The notes under the pieces were generated by a model that was not told the origin of the DNA, did no database searches, and saw nothing but the letters and a program-made list of their open reading frames with translations. A stretch of 64,000 bases of DNA from Spirochaetota bacterium (GTDB lineage: Bacteria; Spirochaetota; UBA4802; UBA5550). How positions within the stretch are numbered: the first letter of the stretch is position 1; each line of letters begins with the position of its first letter. The position numbers and the translations under genes are program-made. The stretch is taken from the NCBI GenBank assembly GCA_016933025.1, contig JAFGBT010000014.1, positions 91,285 through 155,284 on the forward strand. The letters are read 5' to 3'. Below are positions 8,309 to 17,469 of the stretch, one piece after another.

Positions 8309-10279
8309 GTGTCATCAATAACGCTCATAATCATTCTCGCCCTGGCGCCCATCACGCTCATATATCTCTTCTATTATCGATATTTCGTGGTGAAGTCGAG
8401 CTACCTGTATCACCTTGAATATTTTATTTACGGCGTCATCCTGGCGCTGGTGATACTCCTCGCAAGTCCCTACATACTCCCTCGCCTCTTGTTCCAGGGC
8501 AAAATAGCAATGGGATTTCTTGGCGCGTCGCTGATTGAAAAGCTGGGGGCCTTTATATGCATTGCAATATTGACCTTCCGCTCTTCTTCAATACTGATGG
8601 TCCTGAACATGGTTATATCGGCGATGCTCCTGGGCCTCGGATTCGCCACGCTGGAAAATATTGTGTACGCGCTTGCCATGCGTGACCCGGTGATTATCGT
8701 AAGGCTCTTCAGCGCCGTGCCGCTCCATGTGCTCACCTGCGGACTCATCGGGTACGGGCTGGCGCTTATGCGCTTCAGCGGATCGCTGCTGAGCAGGGCG
8801 AGGTACGCGGCAACAGCACTGGCCGTCCCTTTCCTTTTCCATGGCCTGTATGACACCATGCTCATAACCGGGGGCACCGGCACCTACTGGATCGCCCCCC
8901 TCCTGGTCCTGTTGATCGTCGGCATGGAATATATCCTGACCAAGTCGCAGACCCTACCGCTCCTGGACGGATTGAAGAGTCATAATTTCTTCATCGAAGA
9001 TTGGATCACGGTACAGCGAGAGCCGCAGTACGAGCGTTGGATCCTTCGCTCCATGGGATCGAAAAACAGGGAATACGTGCCGTTGTTCAGGCTGAATCTG
9101 GGGAAACTCCGCGCGTTGTTCATTATCATTCTGCTCGTCTGCGCCGCGCTTTCTCTGGCCGAGCATCGGATCGTCATGGGCTTTCTCGGCCATCGTCTGC
9201 GGACCGAGGAAGCCGTGATGCTTTTCACGCTCCTTCCCGCGCTTTATTCCCTGAACCTTTTCGCGATCGGCGTAATGAACCCGAAATACTTCCAGAACAG
9301 CCTCATCAAAATACCGATCATCATCGATGTTGATGTGGAAGCCGACGGCACAATTATTAAAACCATCGCCTACCACGTGACCGGCAGTAACTGCTACCTG
9401 AAGACCGTAGACCCTCTCGGTACGGGAACGCGCCTGTCGCTGACCTTCGCCTGTTCGGCCTTCTCGTCGCCCCCGGTGACCGGCGAGGTGATCTGGGACA
9501 GCCATGACGAGCAGAAGCAGCTTTCCGGGAGCCTGGTCCGTCTGGACCGCCGGCCTGCGGGGTTCCGCTTTTTTCAGGTGAGATATTATCTTTACCGGAT
9601 CAGCAGGGGCCTCTCATTCAATATGCGTCTCCCCGGCTTCAGAAGCATACGACAGCTCTTTGTGCGCCCGATTTCCGTCATGCAGAAAGAATGGAGGTTC
9701 AGCGCAGGCCAGAAACTATTCGAGCAGGGAGAAGAGGGGAGGATATTTTATCTCATCCGGAAGGGGGAGGTCGACATTATAAAGACCCTTGATACCGGGG
9801 AGCGTGTCACCATGGCGGTCCTGAAGGAGGGTGACATCTTTGGCGAGATGGCCATTGTGGGGAACCAGCCGCGACTTGCCACCGCGATCTGCCGGACCGA
9901 CTGCCTTCTGGCGGTGGCCGAGGCAGATAACCTCGATGCCCTTATCGAGGGGAACCCGGTCTTCACGCAAAAGCTGATAAAGAATTTCGCCAACCGGCTC
10001 CACGCATCGGAGCAGATCATGCTGAAAAGCATGGCCGACAGCGGCGCCGCGTCAAAACGGAGAGAGGAGTCGCTTCTTGCGCTCTGCAGGGTACTGGCTG
10101 CAGTCGCCGGTGCCGGGGGGGATCCTTCACTGTTTCAAAAAGCGGACGCTGGATTGCTTGCAAAGCAGCTCGATATGGATAAAAAGTTGGTAGCGGAAAT
10201 CCTGCATCATTTTACGGACGAAAGGGGCGTAGATCCGGAAGCCGGGCTGAAATCCTTTCTTGATAAACTGCATTTATAA
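8309..10279 (+). CDS. PrsW-type membrane protease fused to PilZ-like and cyclic-nucleotide-binding domains
   Basis: A 656-residue protein with a GTG start. Residues 1-225 are a multi-helix membrane domain with PrsW-like motifs: LIEKLGAF (Glu77; the usual EExxK reduced to one Glu), GFATLENIVY (Glu116), His140 in VPLH, and HGLYDT (His178, Asp182). Two more hydrophobic helices follow (about 270-320). Residues 330-440 look like a PilZ fold of the kind with GTRLSLTF and GEVIW, but lack RxxxR and have a degraded DxSxxG. Residues 465-590 are a cNMP-binding barrel (FEQGEEGRIFYLIRKG, FGEMAIVGNQPRLA). PrsW proteins cut anti-sigma factors; a nucleotide-gated protease is inferred, and its activity is uncertain. 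Confidence 0.7.
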   Translation: MSSITLIIILALAPITLIYLFYYRYFVVKSSYLYHLEYFIYGVILALVILLASPYILPRLLFQGKIAMGFLGASLIEKLGAFICIAILTFRSSSILMVLNMVISAMLLGLGFATLENIVYALAMRDPVIIVRLFSAVPLHVLTCGLIGYGLALMRFSGSLLSRARYAATALAVPFLFHGLYDTMLITGGTGTYWIAPLLVLLIVGMEYILTKSQTLPLLDGLKSHNFFIEDWITVQREPQYERWILRSMGSKNREYVPLFRLNLGKLRALFIIILLVCAALSLAEHRIVMGFLGHRLRTEEAVMLFTLLPALYSLNLFAIGVMNPKYFQNSLIKIPIIIDVDVEADGTIIKTIAYHVTGSNCYLKTVDPLGTGTRLSLTFACSAFSSPPVTGEVIWDSHDEQKQLSGSLVRLDRRPAGFRFFQVRYYLYRISRGLSFNMRLPGFRSIRQLFVRPISVMQKEWRFSAGQKLFEQGEEGRIFYLIRKGEVDIIKTLDTGERVTMAVLKEGDIFGEMAIVGNQPRLATAICRTDCLLAVAEADNLDALIEGNPVFTQKLIKNFANRLHASEQIMLKSMADSGAASKRREESLLALCRVLAAVAGAGGDPSLFQKADAGLLAKQLDMDKKLVAEILHHFTDERGVDPEAGLKSFLDKLHL

Positions 10280-10401
10280 TATTGTGCCCCGCCCGCGTTG
10301 CGTCTGCCGAAACATCGATTTTTTATGGAAAAAATAAGATGTGATGTCACAGTAACGGCCAGATATAGTATAAGTAGTACAGGAAAAACGGCCGGAATAT
10401 A

Positions 10402-11283
10402 ATGAATAATCCATTTTTAGAAAAAATTGAATACAGCGAGGACGATCTTGACCTTATCCAGGCTTCTCTTGATGGGAATCAGGAATCTCTTGAAAAGCTC
10501 ATTTTGCGACACCAGGCCTGGATATACAATATCGCCTTCAAGATGGTAATGGACCATGATGATGCCAGCGATATTACCCAGGAGATCCTCATCAAGTTAA
10601 TAACCAATTTATCCTCGTTTGACAGTCGGAAAGGCCTTTTTCGCACATGGATGTATCGTATCGTCGCAAACCATATCATCAACATGAAAAAAAAGAAATT
10701 TGAGAGGAGAATACATGATTTTGATACCTATGTATCTCTTATCGAAAAATTGCCGGACCACCGTTCGTTTTCGCACCCGGATTCCGCGCTCCTGGCGGAA
10801 GAACTCAAAGTGGGCTGCATGATGGGGATGCTGATGTGCCTGAACCGAACGGCTCGTTTAGTGTTTCTCCTGGGCGCCGTTTTCGAGGTTCCCGATTCGA
10901 TCGGCGCCGAGTTGGTCAATGTCTCCAGGGATAATTTCAGGAAGATACTTTCACGCAGCAGGCATAAGGTGTATTCATATATGAACGGCATCTGCGGCCA
11001 TATGAACAGGAACAATAAGTGCTGGTGCGCCTATAAGGTTAAGAATTTTCTGGATCTGGGCATGATGGATCCGGCGCATCCGAGATACAGCCATCCTGAA
11101 TACAGACGGGTTAAAGATGTCATAGAGCGGCGCATTGACGACTTTACCGAATCATTTTACGGACCGTTTCTTGCGCATTTCAGGAACCAGCCTTTTTACG
11201 AGCCTCCCGACATGACAGAATGGTTTCGTTCGCTTATACAGAACGAGGAATTCCGGCGGCTCTTTGATATGCAGGGGGAATAA
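10402..11283 (+). CDS. ECF-like sigma-70 family RNA polymerase sigma factor with Cys-rich C-terminal extension
   Basis: A 293-residue regulator. Region 2 spans about residues 30-100 (ILRHQAWIYNIAFKMVMDHDDASDITQEILIKL, then FRTWMYRIVANHIINMKKKK), and region 4 about 140-190 (LNRTARLVFLLGAVFEVPDSIGAELVNVSRDNFRKILSRSR split by a short linker). After region 4 comes a 100-residue extension that opens with CGHMNRNNKCWC, a Cys pattern known from a subgroup of ECF factors and possibly a metal or redox sensor. No anti-sigma gene adjoins it; a ferritin-like gene follows after 17 bases, so the two are probably cotranscribed. Confidence 0.85.
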   Translation: MNNPFLEKIEYSEDDLDLIQASLDGNQESLEKLILRHQAWIYNIAFKMVMDHDDASDITQEILIKLITNLSSFDSRKGLFRTWMYRIVANHIINMKKKKFERRIHDFDTYVSLIEKLPDHRSFSHPDSALLAEELKVGCMMGMLMCLNRTARLVFLLGAVFEVPDSIGAELVNVSRDNFRKILSRSRHKVYSYMNGICGHMNRNNKCWCAYKVKNFLDLGMMDPAHPRYSHPEYRRVKDVIERRIDDFTESFYGPFLAHFRNQPFYEPPDMTEWFRSLIQNEEFRRLFDMQGE

Positions 11284-11300
11284 CGTTAAGGAGAATATAT

Positions 11301-11732
11301 ATGAAAGACCTCAAACCGCAGATTGTGCGTTCCTTCAGAATGGAGATGATCGGTACCGGCTGTTATGGCGAATTGGCAAAACAATACGGAAAACGCCTCC
11401 CCGAACTGAGTGAAAAATTCAGGAATTTTTCGGAGCATGAGCGCACGCACGGAAAACTCCTGGCAAAATGCCACAGTGACCTGTACGGCAGCGATATACA
11501 GGGGGAACATTTCTGGCTGTTTATCGGGAAAGTATCGGCCTTTTTGCAGTATTTCCTGCCGCTGAAGGTAAAGTTGAAAATACTGAGCGGCGTTGAAATG
11601 CTGGCGGTACAAGAGATCGAACGTGCACTTGCTGACGGAACCGAAAGCAGTTTTCACAAAGTTATCAGCGACATCCTCCCTGATGAAAAGGAGCATGCCG
11701 GTTTCTATGATGAATGGTGCGCGGTGCGATAG
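11301..11732 (+). CDS. Ferritin-like (rubrerythrin-type) diiron-fold protein
   Basis: A 143-residue helical protein with a good ribosome site (AAGGAG) 17 bases after the sigma factor. Candidate diiron ligands occur in the usual order: Glu in FRMEMIGTG, Glu/His in SEHERTHGKLL, Glu in GVEMLAVQEIE, and Glu/His in DEKEHAGFY. There is no rubredoxin-like Cys4 tail. The protein resembles the ferritin-like superfamily in iron or peroxide handling; the precise activity is not clear. The pairing with a Cys-bearing sigma factor suggests a stress response. Confidence 0.7.
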   Translation: MKDLKPQIVRSFRMEMIGTGCYGELAKQYGKRLPELSEKFRNFSEHERTHGKLLAKCHSDLYGSDIQGEHFWLFIGKVSAFLQYFLPLKVKLKILSGVEMLAVQEIERALADGTESSFHKVISDILPDEKEHAGFYDEWCAVR

Positions 11733-11764
11733 CGATTTAATGCTGTTCGATGCCGAGCGCCGCC

Positions 11765-12607
11765 TCATGGCCGGTCGCTGAATACCGGGAGACCGAGCCT
11801 TTTGCGCGCCGCGGCGGCCATGTTGCGCGCGATGCCGAGGCGCTTTCCGGGGATGTTGGCGACCCAGGAGCCGAAGGAGGTGAGCGTGCTTGAATACACC
11901 AGGGTTTTCGGCTTTTCCACCAGCCTGATGAGCTGCCGGGCCACGTCCTCCGGCGTTTTTGGCCTGGTGAAGAAGCGCGTGATGAAGTTCTGGTCCGGAT
12001 CGATAATGGCGTCCTGCGCTATCGGCCCGAACCCGGATTCCGCGGGCGAGTCGGTCTTTATATAGCCGGGAAAGTATTCGCTAACTTTGATTTCAGTATC
12101 GGCCCACTCGGCTTGGATGGTGCGCGTCCACCCGCATACGGCAGCCTTGGAACAGACATACGGCGTGTAGAGCGGGACCCCGATCATAAAACCGGGCGAG
12201 CCCACATTTATGATGTGGCCGTAACCCTGCTTTCGCATGTGGAGCACCGCCCGGTTCGTGGCAGCCACAGGGCCCACGACGTTCGTTTTAAACGAGCGGA
12301 GAAGATCCTCGGATTTCACCTCGTCGGCCCGGGAAACGATGATGGCCGCCCCGTTGTTGATCAGCACGTCGATCTTCCCAAAATGCTCCACGGTCCTATC
12401 GACCATGGCGACTGCCTGCTGCTCATCCGACAGGTCAGTGGGGAGTACAAGCGGATGCTTCATGCGCGCGGCGTTTTCCTCGAGCTTTTCCCTGCGCCGG
12501 GCGGCCATGGCGACCCTGGCGCCGGCACGGTCAAATGCGAGCGCCGCCGCCTTCCCTATGCCGCTCGACGCGCCGGTGATGAGGATTACCGCTCCCTCGA
12601 TATTCAT
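11765..12607 (-). CDS. Short-chain dehydrogenase/reductase
   Basis: NAD(P)-dependent oxidoreductase with a Rossmann fold: N-terminal cofactor loop TGASSGIGKAAA, NNGAA (variant of NNAG), the catalytic Ser in NVGSPG, and the YxxxK pair as YVCSK. At 280 residues it is of normal size, with a basic C-terminal tail (NMAAAARKRLGLP) seen in SDRs of lipid metabolism. The substrate cannot be read from the sequence. It lies alone, convergent with the ferritin-like gene. Confidence 0.88.
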   Translation of the reverse strand: MNIEGAVILITGASSGIGKAAALAFDRAGARVAMAARRREKLEENAARMKHPLVLPTDLSDEQQAVAMVDRTVEHFGKIDVLINNGAAIIVSRADEVKSEDLLRSFKTNVVGPVAATNRAVLHMRKQGYGHIINVGSPGFMIGVPLYTPYVCSKAAVCGWTRTIQAEWADTEIKVSEYFPGYIKTDSPAESGFGPIAQDAIIDPDQNFITRFFTRPKTPEDVARQLIRLVEKPKTLVYSSTLTSFGSWVANIPGKRLGIARNMAAAARKRLGLPVFSDRP

Positions 12608-12669
12608 GATGATGCCTCTCGAGTGAAGATGTTATTTTGGATAATACATTGCCCGGTTTGCCGTCGCAG

Positions 12670-13782
12670 TCATTCAGCGTCAGACTGTGCCGGCCGTTCC
12701 TCGGTTTTCACTATCTGAGTGTCAATCCGGGTCAGGTCTATCAAGCCGTGATTGGCGGTGATATCAAAATCTGTATTATATTTTTTTGACAAAGATTGCA
12801 CCAGCCGGAGGGTCGCTTTGGCCTCGCTACCCTCCTGTATATAGGGCTGGCATTTGATCGCCCTGTTCTTTCCTGCAACGGGAATGATTTTTATACGCTC
12901 AAGAGAATTGCCGGTATAGTAGAACGCAACCGCGATGTTATCGCGCTCTATGTGATTGGTAAAACCGTTGATAAAATTGCCGAGTGAATAAACGACCGGC
13001 CTGCCGCGGTACATCTCGATGGCCTGAGGCCAGTGGGGATGGTGGCCGATAATGGCGTCTGCCCCCGCGTTGATTATCTCGCGGGCGAGCGCTTTCTGGT
13101 AGGGTTGAGGGTCATGAGTCTGCTCTATTCCCCAGTGAAGGGATATTATCACTATAGTGTATGTTTGTTTCCATATCGCGATGTCTTCCTTGATATCATC
13201 AAGACTGAGGCGGGCGATGCCCGGCCTCACACTTGAAGCGTAATAATCGTTCGGCGGACGGTCGCAGTAGGAGAGCATGCATATCGTAACATCGCCCCGT
13301 CTTAACAGGACCGGCCGCCGGGCGTCGATGACGTTTTTTCCGCCCCCGGCGTGCCGGATATTGAGATGGTTGAGATACGCGATGGTGTCTTCCATTCCTT
13401 CTTTGCCGTAATCCATCAGGTGGTTGTTCGATAGCGAGACAGCATCAAGTTTGAGGTCCCGCAGACAGCGGGCGCTCGAGGGATGAACGCGGAAGGTGTA
13501 GGCCTTGTCGGTATAGGGAAGGCCCCTCGATGTTATCGGCGCTTCCATATTGCCGATGACGTAGTCGTACCTGAGAAGATCGTTCTTAATTTTTTTAAAG
13601 GGATAATCGATCCCCTGCGCATGGATATGCTCTTCGGCCTCGTTCGCCAGTAGAATATCGCCCACGAACAGGATGGAAAACCGCTGGAGTATGTCCTCGG
13701 ACGAAGGTATGACGAAGAACAGCGTTATGGCACTGAGTGCCGGGATAATGTAGAGTTTTATCGCTCTCCGTTTCATGGTCAT
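12670..13782 (-). CDS. CapA-family (PGA_cap) metallophosphoesterase-like protein
   Basis: About 370 residues, with a single N-terminal membrane anchor (LYIIPALSAITLFFVIP) and an exported catalytic domain. CapA motifs present: ILFVGDILLANEAEE, GNMEAPIT, SLSNNHLMDYGKEGMEDT, SLHWG, GHHPHWPQ and YSLGNFI. In Bacillus CapA takes part in poly-gamma-glutamate capsule synthesis, but most bacterial homologues have no capB/C neighbours, as here, and their role is unknown. I chose the ATG at 13782; another in-frame ATG lies six bases downstream. Confidence 0.85.
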   Translation of the reverse strand: MTMKRRAIKLYIIPALSAITLFFVIPSSEDILQRFSILFVGDILLANEAEEHIHAQGIDYPFKKIKNDLLRYDYVIGNMEAPITSRGLPYTDKAYTFRVHPSSARCLRDLKLDAVSLSNNHLMDYGKEGMEDTIAYLNHLNIRHAGGGKNVIDARRPVLLRRGDVTICMLSYCDRPPNDYYASSVRPGIARLSLDDIKEDIAIWKQTYTIVIISLHWGIEQTHDPQPYQKALAREIINAGADAIIGHHPHWPQAIEMYRGRPVVYSLGNFINGFTNHIERDNIAVAFYYTGNSLERIKIIPVAGKNRAIKCQPYIQEGSEAKATLRLVQSLSKKYNTDFDITANHGLIDLTRIDTQIVKTEERPAQSDAE

Positions 13783-13905
13783 AGTATTAGAGAGTAATGG
13801 CTTTCCTGTCAATTGGAAAGCATTTTTTTCGTATGTTTAATAATGAACCGCAAAGTTCTCGACATTCTTCGCATCTATTCACGGACTCATTGCGCTCAAG
13901 TGATA

Positions 13906-15033
13906 TCACCGCGCGTTTGCAAAGATCCACTGGTAGTATTTACGCACGTCCTGCATTGACATGCCGTACCCGAGATAGTTTCCGTCGATCCATATCTCAA
14001 AATGGAGATGGATGCCGTACATCTTTCCCTCTGCCTCTCCGGCCAGACCGGAATTTCCGGCAGTCCCTATGCGCTTTCCTTTTGATATGCGGCGTCCTTG
14101 TTTAATCCCGGGATCAATGCTGGAAAGATGATTGTATGTGGTGACAATCCCGTTTCGATGATCAATCCAGACTTCCCGGCCGCCGAAGGCGTTCCGCATG
14201 TAGGTGCCCGGATGGGTCTGGTAATAGACGGCTCGGCGCTTCCATTCGTCGATGCCGATATGGACGTAATCGTGGTCTGCGCGGATTACGATCCCTTTAT
14301 CCGCCGCGTAGACCGGGGTCGTTTCGGTCAATGATACGGGATCATACGAATTTTCGGTATGGTAGTTGTGGATGTCGATGCCGGAGTGGCGGCCCCCGCG
14401 GTATGAGCGCGGTGCGTTCGGGTACGAGTAATCCGATCGAGGCAGGTAGCCGTTACGAATGGGCAGGCAGATGCCCTTGAGGCGGTCGTCGTAGAACGTG
14501 AGTCTGGAGGAACCCATATATATCTCGATTTCCGAGATTGCCGCGAAACCGTCTATCATTGCATCGACCGGGATGAATATCCTGAACGTACTCGCGTCAA
14601 CGCCGGCCAGGTCGACCTCCATCCTGCCTCCTTTTGCGTAGCCGAACGCCCCGATTCTTTTTATCCTGACGACGGTGTGATCGAACCATGCCTTGTTAAG
14701 GAACTGGAGCTTGAAGTATTTAAGAGTCGGGTAGTTGTCCTTTTTACCGGCATGCACGACGATCGAGGTGATAAGCCGCTTTGAACCGAAATCGACAGTA
14801 ACCCACTGGGGGCCGGCTTTCCCGTCGGACATCCAGCAGGTATCGCGGTTAAAATCCATTACCCTGTTTACGCCGTTATTCACTCCGTAGCTCGAGCTTG
14901 CGCGGATAACGATGTTTCGGGCGGTGTTGTGGCCGGTTATGAGATAATCGGCGTCCTCGGCAGCACCAGCCGGGAATAATATCATTGATATGCAGCAGAT
15001 AAGGAATATAAGTGATATTTTTTTTGAATTCAT
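13906..15033 (-). CDS. Secreted M23-family peptidase-like protein with discoidin (F5/8 C) domain
   Basis: About 375 residues with a signal peptide (ISLIFLICCISMILFPAGAA). Residues 40-175 resemble a galactose-binding discoidin module (NGVNRVMDFNRDTCWMSDG, QWVTVDFGSKRLITSIVV, ISEIEIYMG) that could bind glycan. The C-terminal 190 residues are a LytM/M23 metallopeptidase domain with zinc motifs HSGIDIH and HLHFEIW, and the connecting GTAGNSG. Such enzymes cut peptidoglycan cross-links or act as inactive activators of amidases. Here the zinc ligands look intact. It probably acts in the periplasm on cell-wall remodelling. Confidence 0.85.
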   Translation of the reverse strand: MNSKKISLIFLICCISMILFPAGAAEDADYLITGHNTARNIVIRASSSYGVNNGVNRVMDFNRDTCWMSDGKAGPQWVTVDFGSKRLITSIVVHAGKKDNYPTLKYFKLQFLNKAWFDHTVVRIKRIGAFGYAKGGRMEVDLAGVDASTFRIFIPVDAMIDGFAAISEIEIYMGSSRLTFYDDRLKGICLPIRNGYLPRSDYSYPNAPRSYRGGRHSGIDIHNYHTENSYDPVSLTETTPVYAADKGIVIRADHDYVHIGIDEWKRRAVYYQTHPGTYMRNAFGGREVWIDHRNGIVTTYNHLSSIDPGIKQGRRISKGKRIGTAGNSGLAGEAEGKMYGIHLHFEIWIDGNYLGYGMSMQDVRKYYQWIFANAR

Positions 15034-15062
15034 GATACTGTCGCTAAAATTGACGCTCAACA

Positions 15063-15097
15063 GAATTAAAATGCCGGCCAGGCCGGCATTTTAATTC
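15063..15097 (-). terminator. Perfect 16-bp hairpin terminator after the OmpA-like gene
   Basis: An uninterrupted 16-base inverted repeat (core ATGCCGGC, loop CAG), with a T-rich 3' arm on either strand. It lies 75 bases beyond the stop of the OmpA-like gene and just upstream of the M23 gene. Confidence 0.85.
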
Positions 15098-15172
15098 ATA
15101 ATGCTTGTTCTTGGTTGCGGCTGTTGGGGATTATGGGGATCCCATTTGGCCGTAACGCGTTATTAAATGATG

Positions 15173-15670
15173 TCACTTGGGCACTATGACGAAAGAAACC
15201 CTTCTCTGCTGGGGCGCAGTCGTGGCATAGCCGGCGAGAGGTTGGGACGAACCGACACCACGATACGTGATCTTGTTCGTCTTCAGGCCCTGTCCCGCAA
15301 GGGCGTTGTACACGGCTTTCGCCCTGTCGCGGGAAATTTTCAGGTTGCCCGGCTTGTCCCCTTCCGGATCTTCCGGGCCTCGGGAGTCCGCGTGCCCGCG
15401 GCACTCCATCACATAACCGTCGGGGAGCTTGTCGAGTATGCTGCTGACTATGGGCGCAGCCACTTTGGCCCATTTGTTCCAGTTCATAGGCTCGATCGTA
15501 GAGCTTTTATACGCAAAACCGGTCACCGGGTATTTGGCCAGCTGCGCATTCGAAGCTGAGACGACAGCGTTACCGGCATCCCCAACATCAGTAGATTTAA
15601 CTTGCTCACCGCAGGCGATGAAAGAAATCGCAATAATAATAACGCCGATTAACAGAATGGACTTTTTCAT
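15173..15670 (-). CDS. OmpA-family lipoprotein (peptidoglycan-associated)
   Basis: A 165-residue lipoprotein: signal peptide with relaxed lipobox SFIAC, a short linker, and a C-terminal OmpA-like domain that binds diaminopimelate in peptidoglycan. Diagnostic features are LPDGYVMECRGHADSRGPED, LKISRDRAKAVYNALAGQGL, ITYRGVGSSQP and the end QQRRVSFVIV; the Asp of GHADSRG and the Arg of QQRRV are the usual ligands. Preceded by an AT-rich promoter region and an AGGAGG ribosome site. It anchors the outer membrane to the wall. Confidence 0.9.
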   Translation of the reverse strand: MKKSILLIGVIIIAISFIACGEQVKSTDVGDAGNAVVSASNAQLAKYPVTGFAYKSSTIEPMNWNKWAKVAAPIVSSILDKLPDGYVMECRGHADSRGPEDPEGDKPGNLKISRDRAKAVYNALAGQGLKTNKITYRGVGSSQPLAGYATTAPQQRRVSFVIVPK

Positions 15671-15927
15671 GGTATTCCCTCCTGAAAAAATGTTTTAATA
15701 CAATGGGTAATAAGAATAGATTTGTCAAATAAAAAAATAATAATTATAATATCTTCCTATTTAATATTTTAAAGTTTTGTTTGTAACCTTTTTAATTTGT
15801 TATATTATTGTGCATATTTGTTACAGTAATAAAATCAGGCATTTTTGGCGATTTTAAGTACGCGGTTAGTTTGGAGACATTAAACGCCTATTTAGTGATA
15901 TTATCATAGAAGTTTAACATTGCCCGA

Positions 15928-16305
15928 TTAGTATCTTATTTGATCAAGCCGTTTCATTCCCCGGTCAGTGATGGCAAGCTCGAAAACCTCGGTAGGTGAA
16001 AATACCTCCAGTGCGTCCCACCGTGCGGGTTCTTTCAGAATGAGCGACATCTCATCCGGAGTCAGGTCGCGTTCTGACTCAAAGGCATACAGATCCTCCT
16101 CCTCGCGGCGGTAGCGCGACCTGACAGGCCTGACCAGACCCTCGGCAATCATCGAGCCGATAATGTTACTGGTGCATTTCAGCGCGTCGGCTCTGGAAAG
16201 GTTTTTTCCCCTCGTTATGATGTCGTTATACACCTGTAGTATACTGACATTGCAATCTCCGGCCTCGATTAGAATACCTTCTTCAATTTCGACGATATTT
16301 ATCAT
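15928..16305 (-). CDS. Hypothetical protein, 125 residues
   Basis: I set the start at the ATG at 16305 because it has an AGAGGGG site 8 bases upstream; the longer frame to 16581 overlaps the esterase gene. The soluble, charged product has a central helical part (LSRADALKCTSNIIGSMIAEGLVRPV) that could be a winged-helix-like unit, and it ends in ELAITDRGMKRLDQIRY. No family recognised. It is 171 bases from the esterase gene on the same strand. Confidence 0.5.
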   Translation of the reverse strand: MINIVEIEEGILIEAGDCNVSILQVYNDIITRGKNLSRADALKCTSNIIGSMIAEGLVRPVRSRYRREEEDLYAFESERDLTPDEMSLILKEPARWDALEVFSPTEVFELAITDRGMKRLDQIRY

Positions 16306-16475
16306 AACAACCCCTCTTTTATGTGTTTTTGATGAACAGGATATGCCGCTGCTCCTCATATGGGGGTATACGATCCAGAAAAGGGATTGATGAAAAAATT
16401 TTTTGCATACAATGATTTTTTCGGTCTGCGGGATGCGAAAGCTGAATTGAGCCGCAAGCAACATGTTCCCCGGTT

Positions 16476-17366
16476 TCAGGGTATATGCCGTTCTATGAAT
16501 TCCCCAATCTCCCGTATCGACTGACGCGCCTGCGGGAGCATGAAGGCCATGGCCTGGAACACATGGATCATTTTTGGCCATATTTTCAGCTCAACGGCAA
16601 CGCCCGCGGCTGACGCCTTTTCAGCGACGCGGCGCGAATCATCCAGGAGAACCTCGTCCATGCCGACGTGAATGAGCAGCGGAGGCAGGCCGGCAAAATC
16701 CCCGAACAGGGGAGAGATGGACGGGAGCGAGAGGTCTTTTTCAGCGGCATAGTGCCGCGCGAAGTCGGCGACTACTCGCGGCGGAAGCATCGGGTCTCTG
16801 CGCGCATTTTCCTTCATGGACGAGCCGGAGCAGGTCAGGTCGGCCCAGGGAGACATGCATACCGCGCACGCGGGCAGGGTGAGCTTCCGGTCCCTGAGCT
16901 TCTGGAGAAGCGCCAGCGTGAGGCCGCCGCCCGCGGAATCGCCCATGACCGCAATGCGGGAAGGATTGATTCCGCTCTCCAGAAGCCAGCGGTATGCGGA
17001 AATCGCGTCATCGACAGCCGCGGGGTGAGGATGCTCCGGAGCGAGACGGTAGTCGACTGACAGCACACGGGCGGCGCATGTCCTCGCAAGGCGGCAGGCC
17101 AGGTCGCGATGGGTTTTCGGAGAGCAGAGGACGTATCCTCCGCCGTGAAAATACAGGATGATCCTGCCGGCGTCCGCGCCTTCCCAGCCGACCCATTCCG
17201 AGGGGACCCCGCCGGCGTCCTCCGGCACGACCACGCACTTCCGGGGAAGCTTGACGTATTTCGCGACCATGCGCTCTTCCCATTTTCTCATGCCGCGGTA
17301 TTTCGCGGCGTCCGTCTTTCTGCTGTAGTGGCGGATTATCATTCTTGCTATGGCATATTTGATCAT
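16476..17366 (-). CDS. Alpha/beta hydrolase, hormone-sensitive-lipase-type esterase
   Basis: Hydrolyses short acyl esters. The HSL (family IV) marks are present: oxyanion-hole HGGG in LYFHGGGYVLCSP, the nucleophile in GDSAGGGLTLAL, the acid in DEVLLDDS and the catalytic His in MIHVFQAM. SVDYRLAPEHPHPAA before the nucleophile is a typical family phrase. Full length at 296 residues, with a basic N-terminus and no signal peptide, so cytoplasmic. Substrate unknown. Confidence 0.9.
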   Translation of the reverse strand: MIKYAIARMIIRHYSRKTDAAKYRGMRKWEERMVAKYVKLPRKCVVVPEDAGGVPSEWVGWEGADAGRIILYFHGGGYVLCSPKTHRDLACRLARTCAARVLSVDYRLAPEHPHPAAVDDAISAYRWLLESGINPSRIAVMGDSAGGGLTLALLQKLRDRKLTLPACAVCMSPWADLTCSGSSMKENARRDPMLPPRVVADFARHYAAEKDLSLPSISPLFGDFAGLPPLLIHVGMDEVLLDDSRRVAEKASAAGVAVELKIWPKMIHVFQAMAFMLPQARQSIREIGEFIERHIP

Positions 17367-17469
17367 CAGCCGGGTTCCTCTGTGTTTTTATTAGTCAGCA
17401 GAACCGTCTGCGCCGCCGGTTCTGCTGGTACCGCTGTTTCGGGCTGTGCGGCCGTCCTCTTCGGGTGCG

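Noticed and set aside
16306..16581. Upstream extension of the 125-residue hypothetical protein
   Set aside because: It overlaps the esterase gene's 3' end and the added residues look like noise; the ATG at 16305 has a good ribosome site.
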